From positions 62,001-126,000 of the forward strand of contig NZ_VXDC01000011.1 of NCBI RefSeq assembly GCF_008711285.1: DNA of 64,000 nucleotides, written 5' to 3'. The translations under genes and the position numbers were made by a program. The notes under the pieces are model-generated. The model did no database searches. It saw only the letters and a list, made by a program, of their open reading frames with translations, and was not told the origin of the DNA. Below, piece by piece: positions 17,287 through 26,397 of the stretch. The DNA comes from Roseibium aquae (GTDB lineage: Bacteria > Pseudomonadota > Alphaproteobacteria > Rhizobiales > Stappiaceae). The first letter of the stretch is position 1. The number at the start of each line of letters is the position of its first letter.

Positions 17287-17360
17287 ATAGCTCTAGAATG
17301 CTTACGTCTTATATGGAGCTATTCCGCATGCAATTTGCCAATATTAATAATTTTTTCATT

Positions 17361-17406
17361 ATGGTTAACAAATCTTAAGCATGTTTTCATATATTACGTT
17401 AACCAT
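17361..17406. promoter_or_regulatory. Paired CtrA-type half sites upstream of cpaB
   Basis: ATGGTTAAC (17361-17369) and its exact reverse complement GTTAACCAT (17398-17406) face each other across 28 bases. TTAACCAT is a known CtrA recognition half-motif in Caulobacter and relatives. A further TTAA lies 6 bases inside the left copy. The sites sit 73-118 bp before the cpaB start, where operator sites for the assembly operon would be expected. Confidence 0.55.
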
Positions 17407-17478
17407 GTTTTGATACTTCCCGACGCAGACTAATAGATACAGGGCCATATAACGGTCCGTAACTCTTGGAAAAGCGTC

Positions 17479-18246
17479 ATGAAGTTTGCACGGTTATTGG
17501 TCTTGATTGTCGCGCTTGGAGCCGGCCTGATCGCCGCCCGGATGGTGATGACAAGCGGCCCGTCGGACCAAGCTTCGGTTGTCCAGCCTGCGCCGGCCGT
17601 CGAGGAAACCGAGGTGCTCGTTGCCGCGGCGGACATTCCGTTGGGTGGCAAATTGTCCGGGTCGAGCCTCGCATGGAAGGCTTGGCCAAATGATTTTCTG
17701 CCATCCGGCGTCATCACCCGGGAGGCAGATCCTGATGCCGCCGACGTGTATGTTGGCCAGATCGCCAAGGCTCCGATTTACAAAGGCGAACCTGTCCGGT
17801 CCGAGCGGCTGATAGACACAGACAAAGGGTTCATGGCCGCCATTCTGCCCAAGGGAAAGCGGGCGATCGCAGTCAGTGTGGAGGCTGAGACAACGGCCGG
17901 CGGTTTCATTCTGCCTGGCGACAAGGTCGACTTGATCCTGACTCAGGAGTTGGACGCTGGCCAGGTGACCAGCAAGACCATTATCGGGAATGTTCGTGTT
18001 CTCGCAATAGATGGAACGACCGCTGGCGAAAAGGATGACAAAAATCTCTCCCCGCAGCGCACCGCAACCCTGGAACTGACGCTGGAGCAGTCCGAGGTCG
18101 TTGCCCGGGCTCAACAGCTTGGAACGATTTCACTCGCTCTGCGCAGCGCGCAGGACTCTGCAGATGAGGCAGCAGAAACAGTTGAACGGCGCCGGGGTGT
18201 GAACTTTGTCCGGTACGGCGTGTCAACTCAGGCGAACCCGCAATGA
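17479..18246 (+). CDS. cpaB: Tad pilus assembly protein CpaB (RcpC)
   Basis: 255 residues with an N-terminal membrane anchor (about 4-24), then an SAF-type domain (TEVLVAAADIPLGGKLSGSSLAWKAWP) and the RcpC/CpaB block with KGKRAIAVSVEAETTAGGFILPGDKVDLILTQ. It ends near QANPQ. It is a periplasmic component that stabilises or assists the secretin. The gene for CpaC follows. The cpaB stop overlaps a possible upstream ATG of cpaC, so the genes are translationally close. Confidence 0.92.
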   Translation: MKFARLLVLIVALGAGLIAARMVMTSGPSDQASVVQPAPAVEETEVLVAAADIPLGGKLSGSSLAWKAWPNDFLPSGVITREADPDAADVYVGQIAKAPIYKGEPVRSERLIDTDKGFMAAILPKGKRAIAVSVEAETTAGGFILPGDKVDLILTQELDAGQVTSKTIIGNVRVLAIDGTTAGEKDDKNLSPQRTATLELTLEQSEVVARAQQLGTISLALRSAQDSADEAAETVERRRGVNFVRYGVSTQANPQ

Positions 18247-18290
18247 ACATCGAACGCAGACCTTTTTCAGTTACCTTTGGAGGGTGTGTC

Positions 18291-19697
18291 ATGGGTACAT
18301 GCCGCGCAGCCCTCGTGGCGATTGTGATTGCCTTGATCGGGTTGGCCCTTCCAGGGTCTCCGGCAATTGCCCAGGGCGCTTTTGACAAGCAACTCCACAT
18401 CGCGGCGGGAGAGCGCGTCTCTAATCGCCTGCTGGGGGTCGGAATTGGCCGGTCGGTGGTCATCAACACCGCCGAACCTGTCGCCGACATTCTTGTTTCC
18501 GATCCGGAAATCGCGGATGCCGTGGTTCGCACGCCTCATCGAATTTTCATTCTTGGCAATGAGGCTGGTCAGGCAAATCTCGTTCTGTTCAGCCGCTCCG
18601 GCCGGGAACTTGCGAGTTTCAATCTGCGCGTCGAGCCGGACACATCGGATCTGACGAGCCTGATCCGCAAGTTTATTCCCCGAGCGAATATCGAGGCACA
18701 ATCCATCAACGGCAACATCGTGCTTTCGGGTACGGCGACCAGCACCGCGGATGCGCAAAGAGCTGCTGATCTGGCAGCACGGTTCGCAGGTGATGGAGTG
18801 GAGGCCACGGATATCCTGAACATGATCGCGGTCGACGGCAAGGACCAGGTTCATCTGAAGGTCACGGTTGCCGAGGTCGAGCGCTCGATCATCAAACAGC
18901 TGGGTGTCAACCTGAGCGGAACCGTGGAGGTGGGCAATTATACCGGAAGCTTCAACAACGCCGCGTCTTTCCCGGTCAATTCATCAATCACAAACCAAGC
19001 GGTTGCTGGAGGTCTGTTCGCGGCCGGAGGGGCGCGATTGTCCGCGAACGTGCAGGCCCTGCAGCGCGAAGGGGTCATTCGTACGCTCGCAGAACCGACG
19101 CTCACGGCGATATCCGGCGAGAACGCGAGCTTTCTTGCCGGTGGTGAATTCCCGATCCCGATCGCCCAAAACAACGGCGAAGTCACGCTGGAGTTCAAGA
19201 AGTTTGGTGTCGGGCTCGATTTCACGCCGGTCGTTCTGTCGGGCGGGCGGATCAGTCTGCGCGTCCTGACGGAAGTCAGCGAGCTGAGCTCGGACGGGGC
19301 CATCACCTTGGGGTCCCTGACGGTTCCTGCGCTGAAGGTTCGCCGGGCGGAATCGACAATCGAGCTGCCCTCTGGCGGCACACTCGTGATGGCAGGGTTG
19401 TTGCAAGAATCCTACCGGCAGTCGATCACGGGGGTGCCCGGATTGAAACAGCTTCCTGTGCTGGGGGCCTTGTTCAAAAGCCGGGATTTTCTGCGCGAGC
19501 AGACGGAACTCGTTGTCTTTGTGACACCCTACGTTGTCTCGCCTGTCGCCGCGAACAAGCTGGTGCGGCCGGACAAAAACCTGGCCCCGGCGACCGATGC
19601 AGAGACGATATTTCTCAATCGCCTCAACAAGCTGTACCGGGTCGGTGCCGGTGATACCGGGCAATACCATGGCCAAGTCGGCTTTATCTACAAGTGA
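18291..19697 (+). CDS. cpaC: Tad pilus secretin CpaC (RcpA)
   Basis: 468 residues from the ATG at 18291, chosen over the one at 18243 because GGAGGG ends 6 bases before it and a proper signal peptide then starts at the N-terminus (cleavage near AIAQG). Domains: the pilus-formation N-domain (about 30-110), a BON-like segment (LIRKFIPRANIEAQSINGNIVLSG), then the secretin domain with LSANVQALQREGVIRTLAEPTLTAISGENASFLAGGEFPIP and a late LRRAES-type strand region ending VVFVTPYVV. It forms the outer-membrane pore for the Flp pilus. Confidence 0.94.
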   Translation: MGTCRAALVAIVIALIGLALPGSPAIAQGAFDKQLHIAAGERVSNRLLGVGIGRSVVINTAEPVADILVSDPEIADAVVRTPHRIFILGNEAGQANLVLFSRSGRELASFNLRVEPDTSDLTSLIRKFIPRANIEAQSINGNIVLSGTATSTADAQRAADLAARFAGDGVEATDILNMIAVDGKDQVHLKVTVAEVERSIIKQLGVNLSGTVEVGNYTGSFNNAASFPVNSSITNQAVAGGLFAAGGARLSANVQALQREGVIRTLAEPTLTAISGENASFLAGGEFPIPIAQNNGEVTLEFKKFGVGLDFTPVVLSGGRISLRVLTEVSELSSDGAITLGSLTVPALKVRRAESTIELPSGGTLVMAGLLQESYRQSITGVPGLKQLPVLGALFKSRDFLREQTELVVFVTPYVVSPVAANKLVRPDKNLAPATDAETIFLNRLNKLYRVGAGDTGQYHGQVGFIYK

Positions 19698-19704
19698 GGG
19701 ATAG

Positions 19705-20415
19705 ATGATGTCTTTTTCACAAAACGTCGGATCCCCGAGGCGGCTGGCCGGTGCATTGGTTCTGGGCCTGGCATTGGCAGGGTGTCAGAATCAGTCGCTC
19801 GACACCCCAGAGGGGTATCTCGCCGCCAACGATTACCGGCTCCGGCACCCGATCGTGATCACGGAGCAGCCGGAAACGCTTGATCTGCCGATTGGCGCGG
19901 GAACCAGAAGTCTTGGCGGGCCAATGTCGGACACGGTTTCCGCCTTCGCCGCCGATGCCCGCCAAAGAGGCAACGGGCGGGTCGAGATCCTTGTCCCGTC
20001 AGGGGCGCGGAATGAAGCCGCAATTCATGCGGTGACGCCGAAGATCCGCGCAGCCCTCCAAAGGGGCGGTGCCGCATCGGTCTCTACGCGTACTTATCCG
20101 GTCCATGACGCGACCGCGGATGCGCCCATCAGGCTGTCCTATGCCCGCGTCATGGCAACGGCTGGACCGTGCGGAGACTGGGATGGCAGTATGCAGGGCG
20201 GCGTCAACTACAACATCGACTACGCCAATTTGGGTTGCGCGACCCAGGCCAATCTCGCGGCCATGGTCGACAATCCGTCAGACCTTCTCACCCCGCGCGC
20301 GTCGACACCGGCTGACCAGGTCCGGCGTGCCAACGTTTTTGAAAACTTCCGCAAGGGCGAGAGCACCGCGAGCGCCTATGAGCAGGGCGTTGGCGCTTCT
20401 GTCGCCGAGAACTGA
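19705..20415 (+). CDS. cpaD: Tad pilus lipoprotein CpaD
   Basis: 236 residues with a lipoprotein signal, lipobox LALAGC (C27), then DYRLRHPIVITEQPETLDLPIG, typical of CpaD. The middle carries RNEAAIHAVTPKIRAALQRGG, and the C-terminal half CGDWDGSMQGG...NLGCATQANLAAMVDNPSDLLTPR is the most conserved CpaD block. It is an outer-membrane lipoprotein thought to help place the secretin. It lies 7 bp after cpaC and 8 bp before cpaE. Confidence 0.93.
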   Translation: MMSFSQNVGSPRRLAGALVLGLALAGCQNQSLDTPEGYLAANDYRLRHPIVITEQPETLDLPIGAGTRSLGGPMSDTVSAFAADARQRGNGRVEILVPSGARNEAAIHAVTPKIRAALQRGGAASVSTRTYPVHDATADAPIRLSYARVMATAGPCGDWDGSMQGGVNYNIDYANLGCATQANLAAMVDNPSDLLTPRASTPADQVRRANVFENFRKGESTASAYEQGVGASVAEN

Positions 20416-20423
20416 GGGTTGCC

Positions 20424-21722
20424 ATGAGTGCCAATTACCATATGGGCGCGGCAAATATGGATGATGTCTACCCCGGTCCGCAGGGCCAGGAAACAGCGCC
20501 TGTTGCCGCAAACATACCGCCGGTGCCAAGGGTTTCGGTTCATGCGTTTTGCCTCAGTGAGACGTCCTTGAGGGTAATCGAAGCGGCCGCAGAGGACCGC
20601 CGGATGCTCAAGGCACATGTCAGTACGCATCTGGGCGGAATCTCGGCGGCGGTCGATCACTTCGAGCAGGCGCCGACCCCCAATCTTATCATTGTGGAAG
20701 CCAACGTTTCGGGTGGTACGCTGTTTGATGACCTGGACAGGCTTGCGGAATTCTGTGACGCCGGGACGAAAGTGATCGTCATTGGAGAAGTGAATGATGT
20801 CCGGTTGTACCGTGACCTGATCCAAAGGGGGGTCAGTGACTACCTAATCCTGCCGTTGGATGTGTATCAGGTCATCGGATCGATCGGCGCTCTTTATACC
20901 GATCCGGCGGCGGAACCGCTTGGCCGGACTATTGCCGTTTATGGCGTCAAAGGCGGATGCGGCGCATCGACTGTGGCACACAACATTGCCTGGGCGATTG
21001 CGCGCGGCTTTGAGCACGAAGTTGTTGTCGCCGATCTGGACCTTCCGTTCGGCACCGCGGGCTTGGACTTCAATCAGGATCCGCTCCAGGGTGTATTTGA
21101 AGCAGTGTCTTCGCCGGACCGTCTGGACGAGACATTTCTCGATCGCATTTTGTCGAAATGCAGTGAGCACCTTAACCTCCTGGCGGCACCTGCATCGCTC
21201 GAGCGGACATACGACTACAGCGAGAACTCCTTCGAGCAGTTGATCGACACGATGCGGGCAGGAACGCCTGCCGTCGTGCTCGATGTCCCGCATGCCTGGA
21301 ATGCCTGGATCAAGAAGGTTCTGGTTTCCGCAGATGAGGTCATCATGGTCGCCGAACCGGACCTCGCCAATCTCCGGAACGCAAAGAATCTCGTCGACGC
21401 ACTGAAACAGCTGCGGCCAAACGACCGCTCCCCGCACCTTGTGATCAACCGCCTGAACGTGCCCAAGCGTCCGGAAATCAAGCCTGACGAGTTTGCCAGC
21501 GCGTTGGGCCTGGACACGTCGATCATGATTCCGTTCGAGCCGCATCTATTCGGAACGGCTGCCAACAACGGACAGATGATCGCGGAAGTTGATCCGAAAC
21601 ACGCCATTGCCGGACTGTTTTCCCAGATGGCCGATAAAGTTTCCGGCAAGGCCAATCCAAGCAAGGCGAAACGGTCTCCGTTAGGAGCGTTGCTTTCGAA
21701 ACTCGGGCGGAAGGCCGGCTGA
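20424..21722 (+). CDS. cpaE: Pilus localisation ATPase CpaE (TadZ)
   Basis: 432 residues. The N-terminal 150 residues form an atypical receiver-like domain. A ParA/MinD-type ATPase follows, with the deviant Walker A motif GVKGGCGASTVAHNIAWA, a VVADLDLPFGTAGLDF Walker A' region and VVLDVPHAWN. CpaE/TadZ marks the pole or assembly site for the pilus machine and acts at the inner membrane face. It is expected to act with CpaF, encoded 38 bp downstream. Confidence 0.93.
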   Translation: MSANYHMGAANMDDVYPGPQGQETAPVAANIPPVPRVSVHAFCLSETSLRVIEAAAEDRRMLKAHVSTHLGGISAAVDHFEQAPTPNLIIVEANVSGGTLFDDLDRLAEFCDAGTKVIVIGEVNDVRLYRDLIQRGVSDYLILPLDVYQVIGSIGALYTDPAAEPLGRTIAVYGVKGGCGASTVAHNIAWAIARGFEHEVVVADLDLPFGTAGLDFNQDPLQGVFEAVSSPDRLDETFLDRILSKCSEHLNLLAAPASLERTYDYSENSFEQLIDTMRAGTPAVVLDVPHAWNAWIKKVLVSADEVIMVAEPDLANLRNAKNLVDALKQLRPNDRSPHLVINRLNVPKRPEIKPDEFASALGLDTSIMIPFEPHLFGTAANNGQMIAEVDPKHAIAGLFSQMADKVSGKANPSKAKRSPLGALLSKLGRKAG

Positions 21723-21760
21723 TAGGCCTTTGACCGTCAAACACAGGATAGTTGACAACC

Positions 21761-23263
21761 ATGTTCGGAAGACGGGGTAACACGCCAAGTGGTCCATCAA
21801 CGGGACGCGCCATGCAGCCCGTGGCGCGGCCACCCGCGGCTCCCGTGGAAGAACTGGAAAGGGTTCCGGAAGCAGGGTCCGAGGCACCGGTTCCGGCTGC
21901 TGCCAAGCCAGCGCCAAAGCCGGATGCACCTGCTCCAACGGCGCCTCAGACGACACCGTTGAGGCGGAAATCGACCGAGTACTACGAAACAAAGGCTCAG
22001 ATCTTCAATGCGCTCGTAGAAGCGATCGATCTCTCGCAACTGAGCCGGCTCGAAGTCGAAGACGCCCGGGACGAAATTCGGGATGTCGTTAATGACATCA
22101 TTGCCCTGAAAAATGTCGTGATGTCGATCTCCGAACAGGAGGATTTGCTCGAAGACATCTGCAATGATGTTTTGGGATATGGCCCGCTGGAGCCATTGCT
22201 GGCCAGAGACGATATCGCCGATATCATGGTGAATGGTGCCGATATCGTTTACATCGAAACGCAGGGGAAGGTTGAGCAAACGTCGGTCAGTTTCCGGGAC
22301 AACGCGCAGTTGATGAATATCTGTCAGCGCATTGTGAGCCAGGTTGGCCGCCGGGTGGATGATTCAAGCCCGATTTGCGACGCGCGCCTGCCGGACGGAT
22401 CCCGCGTGAACGTGATCGCGCCGCCACTTGCGATTGATGGTCCGGCTCTCACGATCCGGAAGTTCAAGCGCGACAAACTGACTCTAGATCAATTGGTCAA
22501 GTATGGATCGATTACCCCTGAAGGTGCCCAAATCCTTCAGATTATCGGCCGTTCGCGCTGCAATATCTTGATCTCTGGCGGAACCGGTTCGGGCAAAACG
22601 ACGCTCTTGAACTGCCTGACGGCCTATATCGAAAACACCGAGCGGATCATCACCTGTGAAGACTCTGCCGAACTTCAGCTTCAACAGCCGCATGTCGTTC
22701 GTTTGGAAACCCGGCCGCCGAATCTGGAAGGCGAGGGTGAGGTTACGATGCGCGACCTCGTGAAGAACTGTCTGCGCATGAGGCCCGAACGCATTATCGT
22801 GGGCGAGGTCCGTGGTCCGGAGGCGTTCGATCTTCTGCAAGCCATGAACACGGGTCACGATGGTTCGATGGGCACACTTCACGCCAACTCCCCACGTGAA
22901 GCGCTTTCGCGTCTGGAATCGATGATCACCATGGGCGGTTTTTCGCTTCCATCCAGAACTTTGCGGGAAATGATCGTGACGTCGATCGACATCGTTGTTC
23001 AAGCCGCGCGTTTGCGGGATGGCTCAAGGCGGATCACCCATGTGACGGAAGTGCTGGGCATGGAGGGGGACGTCATCATCACCCAGGACATCTTTGTCTA
23101 TGACCTGATTGGCGAGGATGCCAACGGCCGTCTCATGGGCCGGCATCGTTCCACCGGGATTGGTCGCCCGAAATTCTGGGACAAGGCGCGGTACTTCGGC
23201 GAGGAAGCGCGTCTTGCCCAGGCTTTGGATGCCTCGGAAGCCCCTGAATATATCAGCGATTGA
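21761..23263 (+). CDS. cpaF: Secretion ATPase CpaF (TadA)
   Basis: 500 residues from the ATG at 21761; an in-frame TTG at 21752 is an alternative. A Pro/Ala-rich N-terminal linker (residues 10-70) precedes the GspE-type ATPase. Visible motifs are Walker [14 protein letters not shown], the Asp box with CEDSAELQL, Walker [13 protein letters not shown] and the His box [17 protein letters not shown]-terminal [20 protein letters not shown] segment is typical of CpaF. It powers Flp pilus extension and probably retraction, in the cytoplasm against TadB/TadC. Confidence 0.96.
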   Translation: MFGRRGNTPSGPSTGRAMQPVARPPAAPVEELERVPEAGSEAPVPAAAKPAPKPDAPAPTAPQTTPLRRKSTEYYETKAQIFNALVEAIDLSQLSRLEVEDARDEIRDVVNDIIALKNVVMSISEQEDLLEDICNDVLGYGPLEPLLARDDIADIMVNGADIVYIETQGKVEQTSVSFRDNAQLMNICQRIVSQVGRRVDDSSPICDARLPDGSRVNVIAPPLAIDGPALTIRKFKRDKLTLDQLVKYGSITPEGAQILQIIGRSRCNILISGGTGSGKTTLLNCLTAYIENTERIITCEDSAELQLQQPHVVRLETRPPNLEGEGEVTMRDLVKNCLRMRPERIIVGEVRGPEAFDLLQAMNTGHDGSMGTLHANSPREALSRLESMITMGGFSLPSRTLREMIVTSIDIVVQAARLRDGSRRITHVTEVLGMEGDVIITQDIFVYDLIGEDANGRLMGRHRSTGIGRPKFWDKARYFGEEARLAQALDASEAPEYISD

Positions 23264-23271
23264 GGAAAGTG

Positions 23272-24291
23272 ATGGACGCGTTCGAGTACTTTCTCAGTCC
23301 CGAGATTACAGGTCTGGCGGTCGCTGTCCTGGCGGCCGTCAGCGTCGGGGGCCTGATGTATGCTCTCTTCCAGCCGGCGTTGTCGGGGACGAAGCGGCGC
23401 GACGAACGGCTCCAGTCCATAGCAACGCAAGGGCGAACGCTCGAGCAGCGGAAAAAAATCAAAGACAATGATCGTCGGCGAAAGACAGTCCAGGACCAGC
23501 TCTCCCAGTTCGAGGAACGTCAAAAAGCCAAGGCGGACAAGCAAAAAAAACTCACTTTGCGGCAAAGGTTGGAGCAGGCCGGGTTTGAATGGGGGGCAAA
23601 GCAATTCGTCTTGTTCAGTATCGGATCTGCTTTGGTCTTTTTGGTGCTGGGTTACTTTGTCAGTGGTAACCTTCTCATCACACTCGGGTTCGGGTTCGTT
23701 GGAGGTTTTGGCTTCCCCCGCTGGTACATCGGTTACAAACGCAAACGCCGATTTTCTGCCTTTCTCGATGAGTTGCCCAATGCTGTCGATATCATTGTCC
23801 GCGGGGTGAAGGCAGGTTTGCCATTGGCCGATTGCATCAAGGTCGTAGCCAAGGAGTCGCGTGATCCAGTTGCCACCGAGTTCCGGAAGATCGTCGAGAT
23901 GCAGGTGATGGGCGTGTCACTTTCGGAAGCGGTGAGCCGGCTGCCTGAACGGATGCCTTTGGCTGAGGCGAATTTTTTCGCAATTGTGGTCTCGATCCAG
24001 CAGAAAGCCGGGGGTGGTCTTTCGGAAGCTCTTGGCAACCTTTCCCGTGTGCTTCGCGGCCGAAAAAGCATGCAAAGGAAAATCGTGGCGCTGAGCTCTG
24101 AGGCCAAATCTTCTGCGGCTATTATTGGCTCTCTTCCATTCATTATAACATTGATACTGTATTTTATTGCTCCGGATTACATTATGCTTTTGTTCACAAC
24201 AACATCCGGAAACATCATACTGATTGGAAGTGGTCTATGGATGACGATCGGAATATTGGTGATGCGCCAAATGATCAATTTTGATTTTTAA
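23272..24291 (+). CDS. tadB: Tad inner-membrane platform protein TadB
   Basis: 339 residues from the ATG at 23272 (GAGGAAAG upstream). An N-terminal membrane helix is followed by a highly charged, probably coiled region (about residues 45-95, rich in Lys, Arg and Gln). Then come two membrane helices, and the GspF-type cytoplasmic domain with ELPNAVDIIVRGVKAGLPLADCI and EAVSRLPERMPLAEANFFAIVVSIQQKAGGGLSEAL. Two helices end the protein. It forms the inner-membrane platform with TadC. It starts 8 bp after the cpaF stop. Confidence 0.92.
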   Translation: MDAFEYFLSPEITGLAVAVLAAVSVGGLMYALFQPALSGTKRRDERLQSIATQGRTLEQRKKIKDNDRRRKTVQDQLSQFEERQKAKADKQKKLTLRQRLEQAGFEWGAKQFVLFSIGSALVFLVLGYFVSGNLLITLGFGFVGGFGFPRWYIGYKRKRRFSAFLDELPNAVDIIVRGVKAGLPLADCIKVVAKESRDPVATEFRKIVEMQVMGVSLSEAVSRLPERMPLAEANFFAIVVSIQQKAGGGLSEALGNLSRVLRGRKSMQRKIVALSSEAKSSAAIIGSLPFIITLILYFIAPDYIMLLFTTTSGNIILIGSGLWMTIGILVMRQMINFDF

Positions 24292-24305
24292 ACAACGCGG
24301 AGAAA

Positions 24306-25283
24306 GTGGACGTGTCGAACATCGCCAATAGCCAGTTTCTACTCGCCATGCTGACGATGATTGCCGTCGCCGGAACGGTGTTCGTGATTGTTATGCCGAT
24401 ATTCGAGCGGAACGCACTCAAACACAGAATGAAATCCGTCGCTCTGGAACGGGACAGATTGCGGGCCAAGGAACGTGCCCGGCTTGCCACGGAAAAGGGA
24501 GATGCCCGCGCATCCTTACGGATGCAATCAGGTGGTCAAAACATCAGGTCCATTGTTGACCGGTTCAATCTGAGATCAATGCTCGCCGACGAAAACACTC
24601 AGAACAGGCTTCGCATGGCAGGTTACAGGGGCACTGCTCCTGTCTATACATTTGTGTTCGCGCGGGTTGTGATGCCGATCATCCTCTTCTTGGTGGCGTT
24701 GTTTTATTGCTATGTGATACTTGCTGATGCCTTGAACCCTGCGCTTCAACTTTTGATACCGGCTACGGTGGCCGCTCTCGGTTTTTTTGTTCCCAACATC
24801 TACGTCCAAAACGCAATCGACAAGCGACAGCTTGTCATCCGCCGGGCATGGCCGGATGCGCTGGACTTGATGCTGATCTGTGTTGAATCCGGGATGTCGA
24901 TTGAAGCGGCGTTTCAGCGGGTGGCGGAGGAAATCGGCATCCAATCCATTCCGCTTGCCGAAGAAATGAGTCTGACGACCGCCGAATTGTCCTATCTTGG
25001 GGAACGCCGCAAAGCCTACGAGAACCTGGCAAATCGCACGGGGCTTGAAGGGGTCAAGAACGTCATGATGGCACTGATCCAGGCCGAGCGCTACGGAACG
25101 CCTGTCGCCAGCGCTTTGCGGGTTATGGCCGACGAAAACCGGCAACAACGGATGCAAGAGGCCGAGAAAAAAGCGGCGTCTTTGCCGCCTAAATTGACAG
25201 TTCCCATGATCGTGTTTTTCTTGCCGGTTTTGTTCTTTGTCATCATGGGGCCCGCCGTTATGCAGGTTTCGGCATCATTTTAG
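24306..25283 (+). CDS. tadC: Tad inner-membrane platform protein TadC
   Basis: 325 residues from GTG at 24306; the in-frame GTG at 24312 has better spacing to GGAG and may be the real start. It has an N-terminal helix, a charged cytoplasmic stretch, and two helices. The GspF domain contains RRAWPDALDLMLICVESGMSIEAAFQRVAEEIG and RTGLEGVKNVMMALIQAERYGTPVASALR. A final helix reads MIVFFLPVLFFVIMGPAVMQ. It is the partner of TadB in the pilus platform and the last gene of the rightward operon. Confidence 0.92.
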   Translation: MDVSNIANSQFLLAMLTMIAVAGTVFVIVMPIFERNALKHRMKSVALERDRLRAKERARLATEKGDARASLRMQSGGQNIRSIVDRFNLRSMLADENTQNRLRMAGYRGTAPVYTFVFARVVMPIILFLVALFYCYVILADALNPALQLLIPATVAALGFFVPNIYVQNAIDKRQLVIRRAWPDALDLMLICVESGMSIEAAFQRVAEEIGIQSIPLAEEMSLTTAELSYLGERRKAYENLANRTGLEGVKNVMMALIQAERYGTPVASALRVMADENRQQRMQEAEKKAASLPPKLTVPMIVFFLPVLFFVIMGPAVMQVSASF

Positions 25284-25458
25284 ACAAAATGGTGTTGGGA
25301 ATTCTCGAAAAGCGCCGGGTAACATGGCGGGACTGAAGTGCAATGCATTCATGCCCCGGCAAGGCAAACGAGGGGCGTCAGGCTTGGTGGGGGCCACGGA
25401 TCAACAGAGTACAGCGGCTAGGGCTAGAGCCGGATGACGTGACCGTTGGTCTCGAATG

Positions 25459-26238
25459 TCACCCGCGATTTTGCAGCATGCTCCGGAGGTAGGCGATGTT
25501 CGCTTGCGCCTGGCGAGGATCCAGTTCAGCCGTTGCGATCTGCTCGGCTTCGCTGAATTTGCCCCGGAGACCAAGAACCAATGCCAGGTTTTGGCGGACC
25601 CGGCTGTCCGCTCCCGGTAGAGCGGCGGCCCGGCGCAAAGTGTATTCCGCTTCGGGCAACTCGTCGGCCAGCAGATGGGACAAGCCAAGATTGTTCAACA
25701 GGCTTGGCTCATCTGGCTGGATCTTGAGCGCCTGTTGGTAAAGCGCGCGGGCCTTGTCGTGTTGTCCCATCTGGTCGTAGACCGCCCCTTCCGCGGACAA
25801 AAGCCGCCAGTCCGGCGTCTGCGGGGTCTGGGCCCGTTGAATGACATTCAGCGCTTCATCGAAATTTCCGTTCATCGCCAGAACCTTCCCATAGGCCGAG
25901 GCGATCGCCCTGTCTTTCGGATGAGCGATGACGCCACTGCGCAAAACGGCGTGTGCCTGCACAATCTGCCCGTTTTTGCTCAAGGCATCCGCGTATCCCA
26001 TGATGGCGCGCGGGTCCTGCCGGTTCTGTTCATAAGCGCCAGCCCATTGGTCCACATTTTGCCGCGCCGCTGTTGAGCCGGGCACGAGGTCCACGCTTCC
26101 GGTGGCCGGGGAATGCGTTCCCACGTCCTGCCGTTTTGACGAAGCGCATCCGCTGACCAGAACCGCAAGGGAAATCACGGCAACTGAAGCCAGAAGGCCG
26201 GGGCGCTTCGAAATGGTGTTGGAAACAGACCGTGCCAT
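25459..26238 (-). CDS. tadD: TadD-like TPR lipoprotein
   Basis: 259 residues from the ATG at 26238, preceded by AAGGA; a longer open frame upstream is not used. The lipoprotein signal ends in LAVLVSGC (C31). About four tetratricopeptide repeats follow (for example RAIASAYGKVLAMNGNFDEAL, KARALYQQALKIQPDEPSLLNNLG and LVLGLRGKFSEAEQIA). TadD proteins are pilotin-like or scaffold lipoproteins needed for Flp pilus assembly. It is convergent with tadC, and CtrA-like half sites lie 51-71 bp upstream. Confidence 0.88.
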   Translation of the reverse strand: MARSVSNTISKRPGLLASVAVISLAVLVSGCASSKRQDVGTHSPATGSVDLVPGSTAARQNVDQWAGAYEQNRQDPRAIMGYADALSKNGQIVQAHAVLRSGVIAHPKDRAIASAYGKVLAMNGNFDEALNVIQRAQTPQTPDWRLLSAEGAVYDQMGQHDKARALYQQALKIQPDEPSLLNNLGLSHLLADELPEAEYTLRRAAALPGADSRVRQNLALVLGLRGKFSEAEQIATAELDPRQAQANIAYLRSMLQNRG

Positions 26239-26288
26239 GTTGCCGTCCTTGAGGCCGTTTTGGAATACCAATGAAATGCAATACCTTG

Positions 26289-26309
26289 TTAACCCTAATG
26301 TTTGGTTAA
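26289..26309. promoter_or_regulatory. CtrA-like inverted half sites between tadD and pepB-like gene
   Basis: TTAACC (26289-26294) and GGTTAA (26304-26309) are exact inverted copies separated by 9 bases, within a 159-bp divergent intergenic region. They match the core of the TTAACCAT CtrA half-motif only partly (TTAACCCT and TTAACCAA). The position fits regulation of tadD. Confidence 0.45.
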
Positions 26310-26397
26310 ACGAATGGCGGCGGCTGAATTGCGATGTGGCGGAAGTCGTCGTATGGGAGATCTTGAAAGTTGATCCGACACCAGCCTGGAGTGTGCC

